Below are positions 47,911-58,857 of a stretch of DNA of 64,000 nt, piece by piece (position 1 is the first letter of the stretch; every line of letters begins with the position of its first letter). Both the position numbers and the translations under genes were made by a program. Under the pieces are notes generated by a model, which worked only from the letters and a program-made list of their open reading frames with translations, searched no databases and was not told where the DNA came from. The DNA comes from Spodoptera frugiperda (Eukaryota; Arthropoda; Insecta; Lepidoptera; Noctuidae), in contig NC_064237.1 of assembly GCF_023101765.2 (NCBI RefSeq), forward strand, positions 12,382,199-12,446,198, read 5' to 3'.

Positions 47911-48686
47911 TTTATCAGTCACCAAGTCCGTAATCCACACGAGCGCAGTCGCTGGCATCAGCTACATAATTATATTATGGATTAGCCTCAAATAGTGGTT
48001 TACTTGTTGTTAGGTACATTGTGTAGTTCGATTCGTGTTAAGACAAAATGCTATTTGGTAGTAAAATAAAAAAAAAAAACATTTTCAATGTATGTATGCT
48101 TTGTGTATAAGAATTAAACCCGGTATCATCTTATCACACAACCGTAAAAAACTAGTTGTAACTTCAAATATCTGTACTTCAAATAACTCTTTCAGGGGAA
48201 CAAATACCCATTACATTATTTCACGTTATTCTCAAGTTACAAAGTAAATTCTATTATTATTAAAATAGGGTTCCATATTAATCACAGGGCGACGGGCAGG
48301 TGGGATAACACTGAGACATTGGACATTAAATATAGTTTATCTACATCAGGTATTTCCTTTGAATACAGGTGCCTACATTCAGATGCCATCCTTATTTATT
48401 TATTCTTCACCATTCTATTATTTTAATGGCTACCAGTTTAAATTATAAATGGTTTGTTTGATTACAAATGTAATTTGTTTTAGTTTAGATGCACTTGGTA
48501 GTTAATTGGGACTTGGGTCCGATTCTCGATTCCTTGGCTTATTAAATATTTTTGCGGTCTTCAATTTATTGGAATGCTTTATTAGTTGATAAATCGTAAA
48601 TGGGACTGTTCAATAAGAAGTAATGAGTTCAATTGCTGAGTTCGAAAAAGAAATATAAAGACAAAATGAATGATATTCATATAACG

Positions 48687-48901
48687 TTCGTGAGACATAC
48701 TAAATTAATTATTGTGTTTTTCGGCTTAGGTACTCACGTAATAATTTGACGAGGAACTCGACTAGTTTCAAGCCATGTTAGAGCGCTGTAACTCAGCTGT
48801 GTCACGGAATGCTGCTCGTGAATATGAGCCTCTAGCATGGTTTGAAACTAGTCGAGTTCCTCGTCAAATAATTACGTGAGTAAGCCGAAATACATAATGA
48901 A
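48687..48901. mobile_element. hairpin MITE family M2, best-kept copy
   Basis: The left arm (TCGGCTTAGGTACTCACGTA, AATTTGACGAGGAACTCGAC, TAGTTTCAAGCCATG) and right arm (CATGGTTTGAAACTAGTCGA, GTTCCTCGTCAAATAATTAC, GTGAGTAAGCCGA) are almost perfect reverse complements of about 65 bp around a loop of about 75 bp. Confidence 0.75.
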
Positions 48902-48949
48902 TAAAATGATATAGAATTCATTGCTATGAAATAGTACGGAGGTGTATGT

Positions 48950-49105
48950 AGTTTTTTTTTTTTTTAGGGGTAAAATCATCTAATACCTTCTCCCGCCTTG
49001 GGTGAGGCGGAAGGTAGTGTCAGACTCTAACTGACTAAAAACCACCCCGTTCCTACTCCTGCTTTGAGCCGGAGCCCCGGTAACCTGTTACGTTGTCCGC
49101 AGCAG
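48950..49105 (-). repeat. SINE family S3
   Basis: Reverse copy: TTCTCCCGCCTTGGGTGAGG, CCACCCCGTTCCTACTCC and GAGCCGGAGCCCCGGTAAC, preceded by the T-run that is its poly-A tail. Confidence 0.65.
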
Positions 49106-49504
49106 GTGTATGTAGTAGTGTGCCTAGGTCCGGTGTGAGGCAATAGGCACACGCCTTTTTATGGTAAATAGCATTATTAACGTAACCAAAGTCTATTCAG
49201 TTTTAATCTATTCTATCCTGTGTGGAAAGGAAAGCGTGAGATTATTGCTTGTAAGGGATATTAAATTATTTACATCGATATTACATGAAGGGAAAAGGGC
49301 GGTTCTAATAACATGCCTTCGTATGCAGGTCTTATTGAAACCTAGCATGTCGTTTAAAAATAATAATCTATTTTTGTAAAACAATGAGACTTATGGTCCA
49401 CAACTGAGAGTCTACTGTTGTTTGATCTTTCGCTATTCATCATCGTCATCGGTATCATTGGCCATTGGGACCGCACGAGCAGCAAGTATGCTATTCTGCC
49501 TGTG

Positions 49505-49650
49505 CCCAGAGCTGCGTACAGCCTAATGGGTTACCAGGATTTTGGTTCGAAGCAGGAGTAGGAACGTGGTGGTACCACGTAGTCAGTAAGGTCTCTCTTG
49601 CTTCAATCACGGCAGGAGAAGACATTGGATGACTTTTATCCCTCAAAAAG
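49505..49650 (+). repeat. SINE family S3, degenerate
   Basis: CAGAGCTGCGTACAGCC, AAGCAGGAGTAGGAACGTGG and CACGGCAGGAGAAGACATTG. Confidence 0.55.
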
Positions 49651-50339
49651 ATAAAAAAGAAGAGTTATCATTTCCATATTTTTTTGATATCTATTTTCAT
49701 TAACAATACAATTGATTTTTATTTTTAATTCCGCTTATACTATATATCCGCTTATATTATAAAACTAAAAATCCATTGTATTGTTAGTGTAGCATGGATT
49801 TCCGCAAAGTAACGCCTGATTCTATTCTATATTTATTTTCATATTACTCTACTTTTAAAAGTTAAAGTATCTAGTCATCAATAGTCGATCTGTGTTAATA
49901 TCAAGAATGCAATTTACACACATCGTGTTGATGAGATCTCTCATTGAACACACGCGTGATGTGATCCAGATCTAGAATGTTTAAAGAAATTGTGTCATAC
50001 GTAAACTCATGCCTTTGTTACAACGAGGTGGACAGAAACTATAGAATATTTTACTGAAGTTAGAGGCAAATACAATGTAACGCTTATTTGTTATCATTAA
50101 CATTGAGTTCCATGTAATAAACGAGCCACCGAAGTTGGGAGGATTCAATGACTTATTGAATCCTCCCAACTTCGGTGACTGAAAGATTCTAATAACCGAA
50201 AAAAACTAACAACATTTTTTTATGAGCTGGATATTGATCCTGAGATAATCCTGCAGTTATAATTTTGAGAAATCAACTAACTAAACAGTAATTTACTACT
50301 ACTACTACCACCTTATTTATTAAAATAGAACTAGCAACT

Positions 50340-50460
50340 CCCACTCTAAACATATCACACACATCAACAGCCTCGAAGTGCCCACTGCTGAGGAAAAGCC
50401 TCTTCTTGCACGGAGAAGGGTTGAGGCATTTATCACCACGCTTGCTCAATGCGATTTGGT
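50340..50460 (-). repeat. SINE family S4 fragment
   Basis: CACATCAACAGCCTCGAAGT, CCACTGCTGAGG and CGCTTGCTCAATGCGATTTG. Confidence 0.5.
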
Positions 50461-50794
50461 ATCACAACTGAAACTATAAACTCACTTATGTCCACACACC
50501 TATTAAATAAACGGCGTGATGTTACATACAGTCTTTCATTACAAACTTTCATCCATCATTTCAGTAACGGTACTAAGCAGCCACGTAATAGGTTATTATA
50601 TATATCTAAGTCATGCAAAGTTATTAATTATTTACTTGATTAATTGTTTTCAGTTCAACGCCGGTAATGTATGTTAATTGCTAAAATATATGGTAACATT
50701 AGCTTTTGCTAACGGCTGCGGCCGCGTTACCGTGGTACCTATGTGTTATTCAAGACTATAATCTCCATGTTCCACATACCGATCTCGACGGCCG

Positions 50795-50980
50795 TTTTGA
50801 CGTGGTGGTTGGGTAACCAGCTTCCGCGCAACGTGTAGCGGGTTCGATTCCGGCATGGAAAAACCCTTTGTGTGATCCACACATTATTGTTCCCGGGTCT
50901 GCATGTCATGTGTATGTGAACTTGTATATTTGCAGACGCACCCACTATTAGGAGGAAATCCTAGTGCGGGGCAACGATGT
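50795..50980 (+). repeat. tRNA-derived SINE, family S1, near full length
   Basis: GTGGTGGTTGGGTAACCAGC (A-box region), TAGCGGGTTCGATTCCGGC (B-box) and GTGTGATCCACACATTATTG, ending GGAGGAAATCCTAGTGCGG. It resembles a tRNA only in its first 70 bp and has no matching acceptor stem, so it is not a tRNA gene. Confidence 0.7.
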
Positions 50981-51005
50981 TTTATTAAAAAAAGATGTGT
51001 GGATA

Positions 51006-52230
51006 GTCCGGTCATTATACGATATTGAAATAACAAAAATTCCGACAGAGCTGAATTTTGGTACAGACCTTTATTTTACTATAAAGATTAAAAATTTAAA
51101 AGTCCCCATCGATCCCATATGTGCTTCAAAAGTTATTCGAGGTCAAAGTTCAACATTTTAGGTTTTTTGAGTTTTTCTCAAAAACTGTAAGTTTTTCAAA
51201 AAAATACCTCAGACCAAATTTGTAGATCTCAAAATTCTCTACAAAATGGTCCTTATAAGTTTTTCTATAAGTATTACCGTTTCTAAGATAGATTCGTGTG
51301 TCCCCACACACATTTTTCCACTTTGGAAGCGTCTAACTTTCAAACGATTGATTTTGACGAAAAGTGGTTTTAAAAACCTTAATGTCTTTTTTAAAGACCT
51401 ATCCATAGACACCAATCACGGATATGTAAGCTGAAAAAAAATTTTTTTTGAATCAGTTCCATGTATGGAGTGCCCCCCTTTACTTTTTAAATTTATAAAT
51501 TTTTATTCAAAATTCGAATAGCGGTTACCGAAATACACCATCTTACAAAGTTTCAACTATGTAGGCCCAACAGTGTCGTGGCCCAACAGGCTGTGACATA
51601 CGGACGGACGGACGGACGGACGGACGGACAGACATTTATTTCCGAACTAAACCCAACTGTTGGGCCTACATAGTTGAAACTTTGTAAGATGGTGTATTTC
51701 GGTAACCACTATTCGAATTTTGAATAAAAATTTATAAATTTAAAAAGTAAAGGGGGCACTCCATATATGGAACTGATTAAAAAAAATTTTTTTTCAGCTT
51801 ACATATCCGTGATGGGTGTCTATGGATAGGTCTTTAAAAAAGACATTAAGGTTTCTAAAACCACTTTTCGTCAAAATCAATCGTTTGAAAGTTAGACGCT
51901 TCCAAAGTGGAAAAATGTGTGGGGACACACGAATCTATCTTAGAAACGGTAATACTTATAGAAAAACTTATAAGGACCATTTTGTAGAGAATTTTGAGAT
52001 CTACAAATTTGGTCTGAGGTATTTTTTTGAAAAACTTACAGTTTTTGAGAAAAACTCAAAAAACCTAAAATGTTGAACTTTGACCTCGAATAACTTTTGA
52101 AGCACATATGGGATCGATGGGGACTTTTAAATTTTTAATCTTTATAGTAAAATAAAGGTCTGTACCAAAATTCAGCTCTGTCGGAATTTTTGTTCTTTCA
52201 TTACTGTTTTCAGGTCTAAATTGACCGGAC
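51006..52230. mobile_element. 1.2 kb fold-back element with TA target duplication
   Basis: It has outer ends GTCCGGTCA and TGACCGGAC flanked by TA. From about 51032 inward to about 51580 the left arm is almost exactly repeated in reverse from 52194 back to about 51655. The loop of about 70 bp contains a GGAC tetranucleotide run (51601-51630). No transposase frame was found; the open frames inside are by-products of the symmetry. Confidence 0.85.
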
Positions 52231-52529
52231 TAGGAAGATTCTTGTAAGATGGTGGAAAAGTGGAGTGAAAAAGCCAAATTCTAATTTTTTTCCAGATCAA
52301 ATATCAAACCTTGGCCTACTACGAAACTAAACAATATCACACTCATATGAGCAATCGTGCTACTCATGTGATAATATACTTGAATAATAAAAAAAAAAAA
52401 CATAATTACAAAGACCGTTATTAAATAGAATCCTCAAATTTGAATTTAGAAACATGTCTATTCATTTGCTAATGAACTTTCATAGCGACAACACGTACCA
52501 ATAGCAATTAATTATTAAAATAAATAAAC

Positions 52530-54548
52530 ATGGATGCAATAAAATCGATTCTGTCGATTAAAAATATAATGTATTTTCGTATAATAGGCGGATTATACTA
52601 CAAAGTTAGTTCAAACAAAATAATAATAGGATTATTGAAAACTTACTGTGTTTTCATCAGTGTAACAATTTTGACTCGTACTATAATCTCATTACTAGAC
52701 TCAAATACTAATACAACAATAATACGAGTTTCTCTCCAACTTCTAATGTATCAAACGAATTTTCTCGTCAACATACTTTTTGAAACAGAAAATTTTGATG
52801 ATTTCCTAAACAAGATAAAAGAAATAGACGTTATGATACATCATAATGAAAAAATCGATCAAATACCGGTCTCAAGGACACTGTTAATAGTAGGTCTGTG
52901 TGTAAGAATCTCAAGTCATTTAAAATTCTGTACCTTCACGTTCTGTGACCCGACTGTTCTATTAATCGATTTAGCGATAATTTTGTCACATTTTACAAGA
53001 ATAATGACTTTTGAAATCCTATGGCATCGAATGCAACTGCTTTGTAAACACTTCGATCAAGAATTGAACATAGCGAGAATGGAACCAGATGGTGCCATTG
53101 TAGAACGACTTAGGAATTGTATGATTGCTTACAAGAAAATTTTAAATACAACTGAAAGAAGTGAAGCTACTATGAAGCCTTTGGTAAGTATCATTTTAAA
53201 GGTCACTATGAAACTTCATTATCAATATTTAAAAGAATAACTAATAAAGCTTCTTGCTCGTTCTTCTCCATTTATGGAGAAACTACAGTTTGGAACTAGC
53301 AGCTAACTTCTCTGACGGACAGACTGATAGACTTTTATTTGTTTCTTTATCTGTTAACATTTCAAAAGTACCTATTTATGGTTTAATTGAAATAAATGTT
53401 TTGACTTTGACTTTGAACCCGAAAAAACAATTGCACGATATTTCCTAACCCATTGGATCATGGGATTCTATTAAATAAGTTATTTTTCCAGAACCAGAAG
53501 ATGACGTGGTTAGTACTAATAGTTATTACCAATTTTTATCTTTTAAGAACAATACCGTATGAAAAAAAGCATTTTTATTTTGTTAATCCATAAAGTCTTT
53601 GTTACAGATATTCATAGCTGCCGTATTAATTATTCCCAAGTTGTTGAATGTTGTTTTCGCTATCTCCGAATTGCGCCATGTTATAGTAAGTATAACGTTT
53701 ATATTCCAAAAATCATCAGGAGACTAATTTTAAGCCAAAACCTTAAAGCTTCGAATGTCAGTTCGAAGCTTTAAGGTCATTAGGCTTAAAAAGTCCATTG
53801 ATATAATATTCTTAATGTCTCAATTCGATTTTAAACTTTATTTCTATCTAATTAAGTTTGATTTTCAAATCATTACAGGGGTACTCGATTTGTACCATAG
53901 AGAGTCTTGTGGACATCTCAATGTCATTTGCCCCAGCACTTCTTGCTGAACTGGCGAAGAGCAGTGTGGATAGATTGAAGTCAATTGTTACTGCACAACT
54001 ATTAAATTGTGAAGGTACAGACTAAATTCTTTTATCTTTCTTCTATGGGGTTTTAACATAACTGGAGAAACTAGCCTCGCTGATACATACATCCCAAAGA
54101 TAATCCACAAATTGTTGTTTCGGATCTGAGTGTCATGCGTGTATGTGAACTTGTATGTTTGTGAACAGTGGGTACTATACAGGAGAAAATCCTAGAGTAA
54201 TGCAATGTTTTTTTTTTAAAGAAAATAGTATATATTTCGATTATATTTATCAATTATCTAAACAACACAATTGCTTTTTGCTCCGTGCGGGAATCGAATC
54301 CGCTACAGGTTCCGTGACAGACGGTCACCCAGTCACCGTGCAGGCAAAAATTCAAAGATGCGTTTATATTTCCAGGAGATACAACAAGAAATGCAATAGA
54401 AGACGCCATGATGTTCTTCCAGCACCACCCGTTCCAGTACACAGTGTGGCGTCTGTTCACAGTAGACGGGACTCTGATACTGAGTGTGATCGGTCTACTG
54501 ACTACGTATACTGTGGCTGTGGTGCAGATTTCTCATTTATTTCAGTAA
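52530..54548 (+). CDS. GrB: gustatory-receptor-like 7TM protein
   Basis: Exons 52530-53183, 53608-53685, 53879-54014 and 54376-54548 (TAA) join with phases 0, 0 and 1 through GT-AG introns. The product is 346 residues. The start MDAIKSILSIK matches the openings of GrA and GrD. Exon 1 carries LYYKVSSNK, VSRTLLIVGLCVRISSH and TFEILWHRMQLLCKHFD. Exon 2 begins IFIAAVLIIPKLL. Exon 3 contains SFAPALLAELAKS. Exon 4 ends VDGTLILS and TYTVAVVQ followed by I, so the signature TYhhhhhQF has Ile in place of the final Phe. By family it is a chemosensory ligand-gated channel with probable reversed 7TM topology. Ligand unknown. Exon 4 is almost identical to that of GrC although exons 1-3 are not. A reversed S1 SINE head and an S1 body lie in intron 3. 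Confidence 0.87.
54095..54345. repeat. two S1 SINE pieces in opposite orientation, GrB intron 3
   Basis: 54095-54210 (+) is an S1 body and end (AATCCACAAATTGTTGTTTC, GGAGAAAATCCTAGAG). 54275-54345 (-) is an S1 head (GTGCGGGAATCGAATCCGC). Exon 4 begins 30 bp further on. Confidence 0.55.
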
Positions 54549-54643
54549 ATTGCTTTCAATCTTACTTGCGGTTGTAAGTTCGATTGATGATTTTTCAAGT
54601 ATTCTATAAAATTGGGATTTTTAATATACAACGTAATTATATA

Positions 54644-55011
54644 GGGTGACTGGTAATTAGTGAAGGATGTTTAAACACGTGATTGTACTCATGATTACAA
54701 ACAACTTTCCCAAATAAACTTTTTGTATACTCATTAGTTTTATTAGTATCACAATAACAAAACAACAAAATTTCATTAACACGTGCGTGTAAAGTTTCAA
54801 AACATCTACTTTTCTTCCTTAAACGCGGGCGTGGGCGCCTCGCTGCTAACAGCTGATCATGCAGAAGCACGCGCGCGCGAAATTTTGCTGTGTTCTTATT
54901 GTGATAAAAATAAAACTAGTGAGTATACAAAGATAGTTTCTTTGAGAAAGTTGTTTGTAATCATGTGTACAATCACGTGTTTAAATATCGTTCACTAATT
55001 ACCAGTCACCC
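54644..55011. mobile_element. MITE with GGGTGACTGG ends, TA flanks
   Basis: The left end GGGTGACTGGTAATTAGTGA and its inverse at the right form terminal inverted repeats of at least 25 bp flanked by TA. Further inward both sides contain CACGTG-type words and AAGTTGTTTGTAATCATG-type complementarity (imperfect). It lies between GrB and GrC. The first bases GGGTGAC resemble those of the element at 43237-45146. Confidence 0.75.
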
Positions 55012-55408
55012 TATATTTTTCCAGGATCGATACTGAGACCTTGTGTTCAAATACACGAAAAGATATCTGTCTATGTTTTTAATTATGATGTGTTTTTTAA
55101 TTGTGTGTGTGATAGTTATGGTAAGCTTTTTAAACTAATGAAATGTACAAAAATAAACAAACAAAAGACACGTCAGTATTTCATTTGTCCTCTAACCGTG
55201 GAAGCCTGTAATTGGCTTTGTATACCATATCCATATTTTTTTATTCATTGTGATATGCAGCTGCTGTAGGTTGTCCATATTAAAAAAAAATCCTCTATAT
55301 TTGTCACCTCGTGTTTAACAACCAATACTGTAAAATTATTGCATGTGATTTTGTAAAACCAATCATTTTTCTATAAGAATAAGGTTCAAAGTGAGTTTAA
55401 CACCAAAA

Positions 55409-57300
55409 ATGTATAATTACATCCGAAAAAAATATACTAATGTATTAAAAATAGTCAAATCGGTGCATCTAGTAATGTCTGTACGTCTGATTTTTGGTTT
55501 ATACTACGAAATCAGCTCAAGAAAATTGCTGAACACATTAGTCAAAACATACTGTATATTTATCGGTCTAGCTTTAGTGACGCAGGAAATATGGATAACA
55601 GCGGATAACGCATTCGATAGAAAGGCACGTTCTGCCTATCAAATAGCTGTATACATTGCTAATTTCCTAATAGCATTATTCTTTAATTCAGAAAACTTCT
55701 TCCCAATCCTGGAAAAAATTAGAAATGTCGACCGTTTACTTAAAGATTTGAAAGTAAAAGATGAAATATTAATCTCTAGATCGATCATGTTTGTTTCTAT
55801 AGCTACTCGGTTATATACCCATTTAACATTTTGTGTTTTGTATCCTATACATTGTAATGGGAATATTTTCATTTTTGATTTGTGTATGTATACTACGCAT
55901 TTTGCAAGAATTATGGTATTTGAATCTCTTTGGCACCGAATCAGGTTGATTTATAAATATTTTGAACGAGAATTGAATGTAATTAGGAATGAAGATACCG
56001 AAGAAATTGTTGTCGAAAAGATAAGAAATTGTATGAGAATTTACAAAGAGCTTGTGAATGTAGTTGAACAAGATATGGTCGCAATGAAACCGATGGTAAG
56101 TTATGAGAAGGTTTAGCTATTTTAATGTGTCAATAGGTAACTGCCTCGTTGATTGAAGGTTCGCAAGTTCGACTGCCGGGCAAGAGGTCTCTGGTTCAAT
56201 TCCCAAATCTGGCAAAGGACTGCTGAGCTATTTTCGGTTTTCTAATATTTCTCAGTACTAGCTAAATGTGTTTGCTGTTTCAGATATTTTTAACTAGAAC
56301 GCTTGTAGTTCCAAAGTTGGTGGATGTTATTTACGCTTCGATAAAAAATCAGTCCGTTTTTGTAAGTGTGTTTTCTATTATAAGTGATATTACTGTGATT
56401 TTTTTAAAAAAAGAACCTCAATCTAGAAAAGAGAAAATATTCTTTGTTTATTTTAAATGTCAGCCTGTCTGTATGCCAAATTTCATCAAAGTCCTCTCTG
56501 TAGTTTCAGCGTGATTAATGAATACGCATCCAAACAAACAAACTTTCACGTTTATAATAATAGTGTGATTAATGTGATGATCGTATATTTTACAGATGAC
56601 AGAATCAGCGATATTGGAAGGTATCGTGGAGTTTCTAGTGACTATAGCACCAGCGTTCTTCGGTGAACTTATCAATAATAGAGTAAAAAAGATAAAATTG
56701 CACGTTGAAAAACAATTGCTGTACTGCAGAGGTAATCAAGCTACAATAACTTGGCCATATAAGGCATTAACTTAATTAAATTCCCTTCAAGATTTATTTT
56801 TGAAAAGATAAACAAGTGCTATCCAAGGCTCCTTCAAAGATCCGGAGCTGCGGACTACCAAACGGGTTACCGGAGCTCCGGCTCAAAAAGCAGGAGTAAG
56901 AACGGGGCGGTTTTAGTTAAGAAGAGTCTGACACTCCCTCTCCCCTCCCCAAAGGTGACAGAGTAGTCATTGGACGATATTCCTCTGTTAAAAAAAGCTC
57001 CTTCAATAGTCAATGGAAACTTAAAAATTCCGGGGAATACAGGGTGAATAGAAATTGAGGGATGAATAGGTATAGGAACGGAGTGAATAGATGTTAGGAA
57101 TAATATGTATATCTATTGTCTATTTGACAGGAGAGTCCACAAGGGATGCAATAGAAGACGCCATGATGTTCTTCAAGCACCACCCGTTCCAGTACACAGT
57201 GTGGCGTCTGTTCACAGTAGACGGGACTCTGATACTGAGTGTGATCGGTCTACTGGCTACGTATACTGTGGCTGTGGTGCAGTTTACTCATGTGTTTTAA
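55409..57300 (+). CDS. GrC: gustatory-receptor-like 7TM protein
   Basis: Exons 55409-56095, 56284-56361, 56596-56731 and 57131-57300 (TAA) join with phases 0, 0 and 1. The product is 356 residues. The ATG at 55409 gives MYNYIRKKY, about 12 residues longer than its neighbours before the shared LIFGLYYEISS region. A start at GTG 55391 is unlikely in an animal gene. Exon 1 contains FARIMVFESLWHRIRLIYKYFE. Exon 2 begins IFLTRTLVVPKLV. Exon 3 contains TIAPAFFGELINN. Exon 4 ends TYTVAVVQFTHVF, with the intact TYhhhhhQF motif. A plausible AATAAA lies at 57498. Intron 1 holds an S5 SINE, intron 2 an RTE-like tail and intron 3 an S3 SINE. Function as a chemoreceptor channel is from family knowledge. 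Confidence 0.87.
56140..56262 (+). repeat. SINE family S5, 5' part, in GrC intron 1
   Basis: GCAAGTTCGACTGCCGGGCA, TCTCTGGTTCAATTCCC (B-box) and GCTATTTTCGGTTTTC. Confidence 0.6.
56455..56575 (+). repeat. RTE/Helitron-like tail in GrC intron 2
   Basis: CCAAATTTCATCAAAGTCC and ACTTTCACGTTTATAATAAT, then AGTGTGAT. Same ending as 33470-33635. Confidence 0.45.
56840..56995 (+). repeat. SINE family S3 in GrC intron 3
   Basis: GATCCGGAGCTGCGGACTAC, GGCTCAAAAAGCAGGAGTAA and GACACTCCCTCTCCCCTCCC. Confidence 0.65.
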
Positions 57301-57497
57301 TGCAAAATATGTTACGATTAAGAAGTTTTAGTGTGCGTTGTTTCACAATTCTCATTCGTAAAATATTTTAAAAGAAAATTATGTTATTTTCTCGCCATAT
57401 TCAGAATCATTTAATACAATATACTTTTCGTTACATTACTTTTCAGTCCTTAGCAATTTTATTCGAAACAAAATCGTTACTAAGAAATAGTATATGT

Positions 57498-57503
57498 AAT
57501 AAA
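57498..57503 (+). promoter_or_regulatory. candidate poly(A) signal of GrC
   Basis: AATAAA about 200 bp after the stop codon; the first canonical one on this strand. Confidence 0.45.
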
Positions 57504-57604
57504 TGTCTCTGAATACGGCGTATATTGTCAATCGATATTTTAGTAGTTTGTATAGTACCTAATTATTATAGTTGATGTAAATAATAACATACATACTACA
57601 TATC

Positions 57605-57885
57605 GTCACGCCTTTAATCCCCGAAGGGGTAGGCAGAGGTGCACATTATGGCACGTAATGCCACTGTGTACACCCACTTTTCACAATTTATGTTGTAAGT
57701 CCCATGTAATGGGTGGTGAGCCTATTGCCATATACCGGGCACATTTCCAGACTCCGTGCTACCACTGAGAATTTTTCGAAAAACCGAAAAAAGCCCAGTA
57801 ATACTTCGCCCGACCCGGGAATCGAACCCGAGACCCCTTGCCCGGCAGTCGCACTTGCAACCACTCGGCCAACGAGGCAGTTTAA
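57605..57885 (-). repeat. tRNA-derived SINE, family S5, near full length
   Basis: Reverse copy: CACGCCTTTAATCCCCGAAG at its end, GACCCGGGAATCGAACCCG (B-box) and GCAACCACTCGGCCAACGAG (A-box). It lies between GrC and GrD. Confidence 0.7.
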
Positions 57886-58054
57886 ATAATAACACAATAA
57901 TGTTAATTTTAAAATAGATATAGATGACGCGTGTGTACATTTAAAGCCTTGAATTATAAAACACGTCAGTGTTATTTATTTTGAATTCGTATTTTAATTA
58001 TTACAACAGGTACCTACACCGCTCTATTCTAGTGTTACTTAGTCAGCAACTGTC

Positions 58055-58265
58055 GTTTTAGTTATATGTTTTTTTAATGGTATCACCCTCGGATCACCTG
58101 ATGGTAAGCAATCGCCGACGCCCATCGACACCCCTAACACCAGAGGTGTTACGAGTGCGTTACCAGCCTTTTGGGGGATTGGGAATTTAAGGGTTGTTGG
58201 GGTATCGGGGACTGGGAAGGGGGTAATTGGGCCTCCGGTAACATCACTCACACAACGTAAGCGTT
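58055..58265 (-). repeat. SINE family S2
   Basis: GGATCACCTGATGGTAAGCA, AGGTGTTACGAGTGCGTTAC and TTGGGCCTCCGGTAACATCA. Confidence 0.65.
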
Positions 58266-58499
58266 GTTATAATACTGTTATAATTTCACGATGTTTCGCT
58301 GAAGTTATTTACAAATACATACCAAGTGGAGCTAATAGACCTCGACACTTACCTGCAAAAAGACAAAATTATTTATTAGAAAACAAGAAACAATAAAACT
58401 GTTTTATTACAAACAAAATACAACGACCACATATGTATAAATCCATAAAATCGGTTACTAGGAAGGAAGGTATCGGATAGGCACCTCTGGGATTAAAAA

Positions 58500-58680
58500 A
58501 AAAAACACTAGGATTTTCTCCTGTGTCGCAAGTGCGTTTATGTCGTTTACGAATATGCAAATTCCCATACACATGACATTCAGAACAACAATGAGTGGAT
58601 CATACAAAGATTTGTTCAGTGTGGGAATCGAACCCGCTACACGTAGCGCGGCAGCCGGTCACACAGCCACCACACCAACA
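58500..58680 (-). repeat. tRNA-derived SINE, family S1
   Basis: ACTAGGATTTTCTCCTGTGT, ACAACAATGAGTGGATCATA and GTGGGAATCGAACCCGCTAC (B-box in reverse). It ends about 180 bp before the GrD start. Confidence 0.65.
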
Positions 58681-58857
58681 GTGCAGTCAAATTCAATGCA
58701 TGATGATAAAATATGATGTGATATGTAATTAATTTTTTAATAGTCATCAAATTGAGTGCTCCTTCATGTACTATGACACACTACGTCAGTGTTTTGTTTA
58801 CCGTGGATACTTAACAGTCTATACGTTTTTACGAAACCTATTTAAGTTTTTCAAACA

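Larger units (their letters stand above)
47541..52529. other. intergenic region between divergent GrA and GrB
   Basis: No gene recognised. It holds a Helitron-like repeat (47715-47910), an M2 hairpin MITE (48687-48901), S3 SINEs (48950-49105 reverse, 49505-49650 forward), a short local inverted repeat around 50100-50180 (CACCGAAGTTGGGAGGATTC), an S4 fragment (50340-50460), an S1 SINE (50795-50980) and a 1.2 kb fold-back element (51006-52230). Confidence 0.55.

Noticed and set aside
51816..52076. Open frames inside the fold-back element as genes
   Set aside because: They arise symmetrically in both arms, have Lys/Phe-rich low-complexity content and show no family motifs.
54155..54577. Open frame running across GrB intron 3 into exon 4 as a separate gene
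   Set aside because: It starts in SINE sequence and reads exon 4 in the wrong frame. The spliced receptor explains the conserved part.
57105..57371. Alternative frame through GrC exon 4
   Set aside because: It is out of frame relative to the TYhhhhhQF ending and the phase-1 splice site shared by GrA, GrB and GrC.
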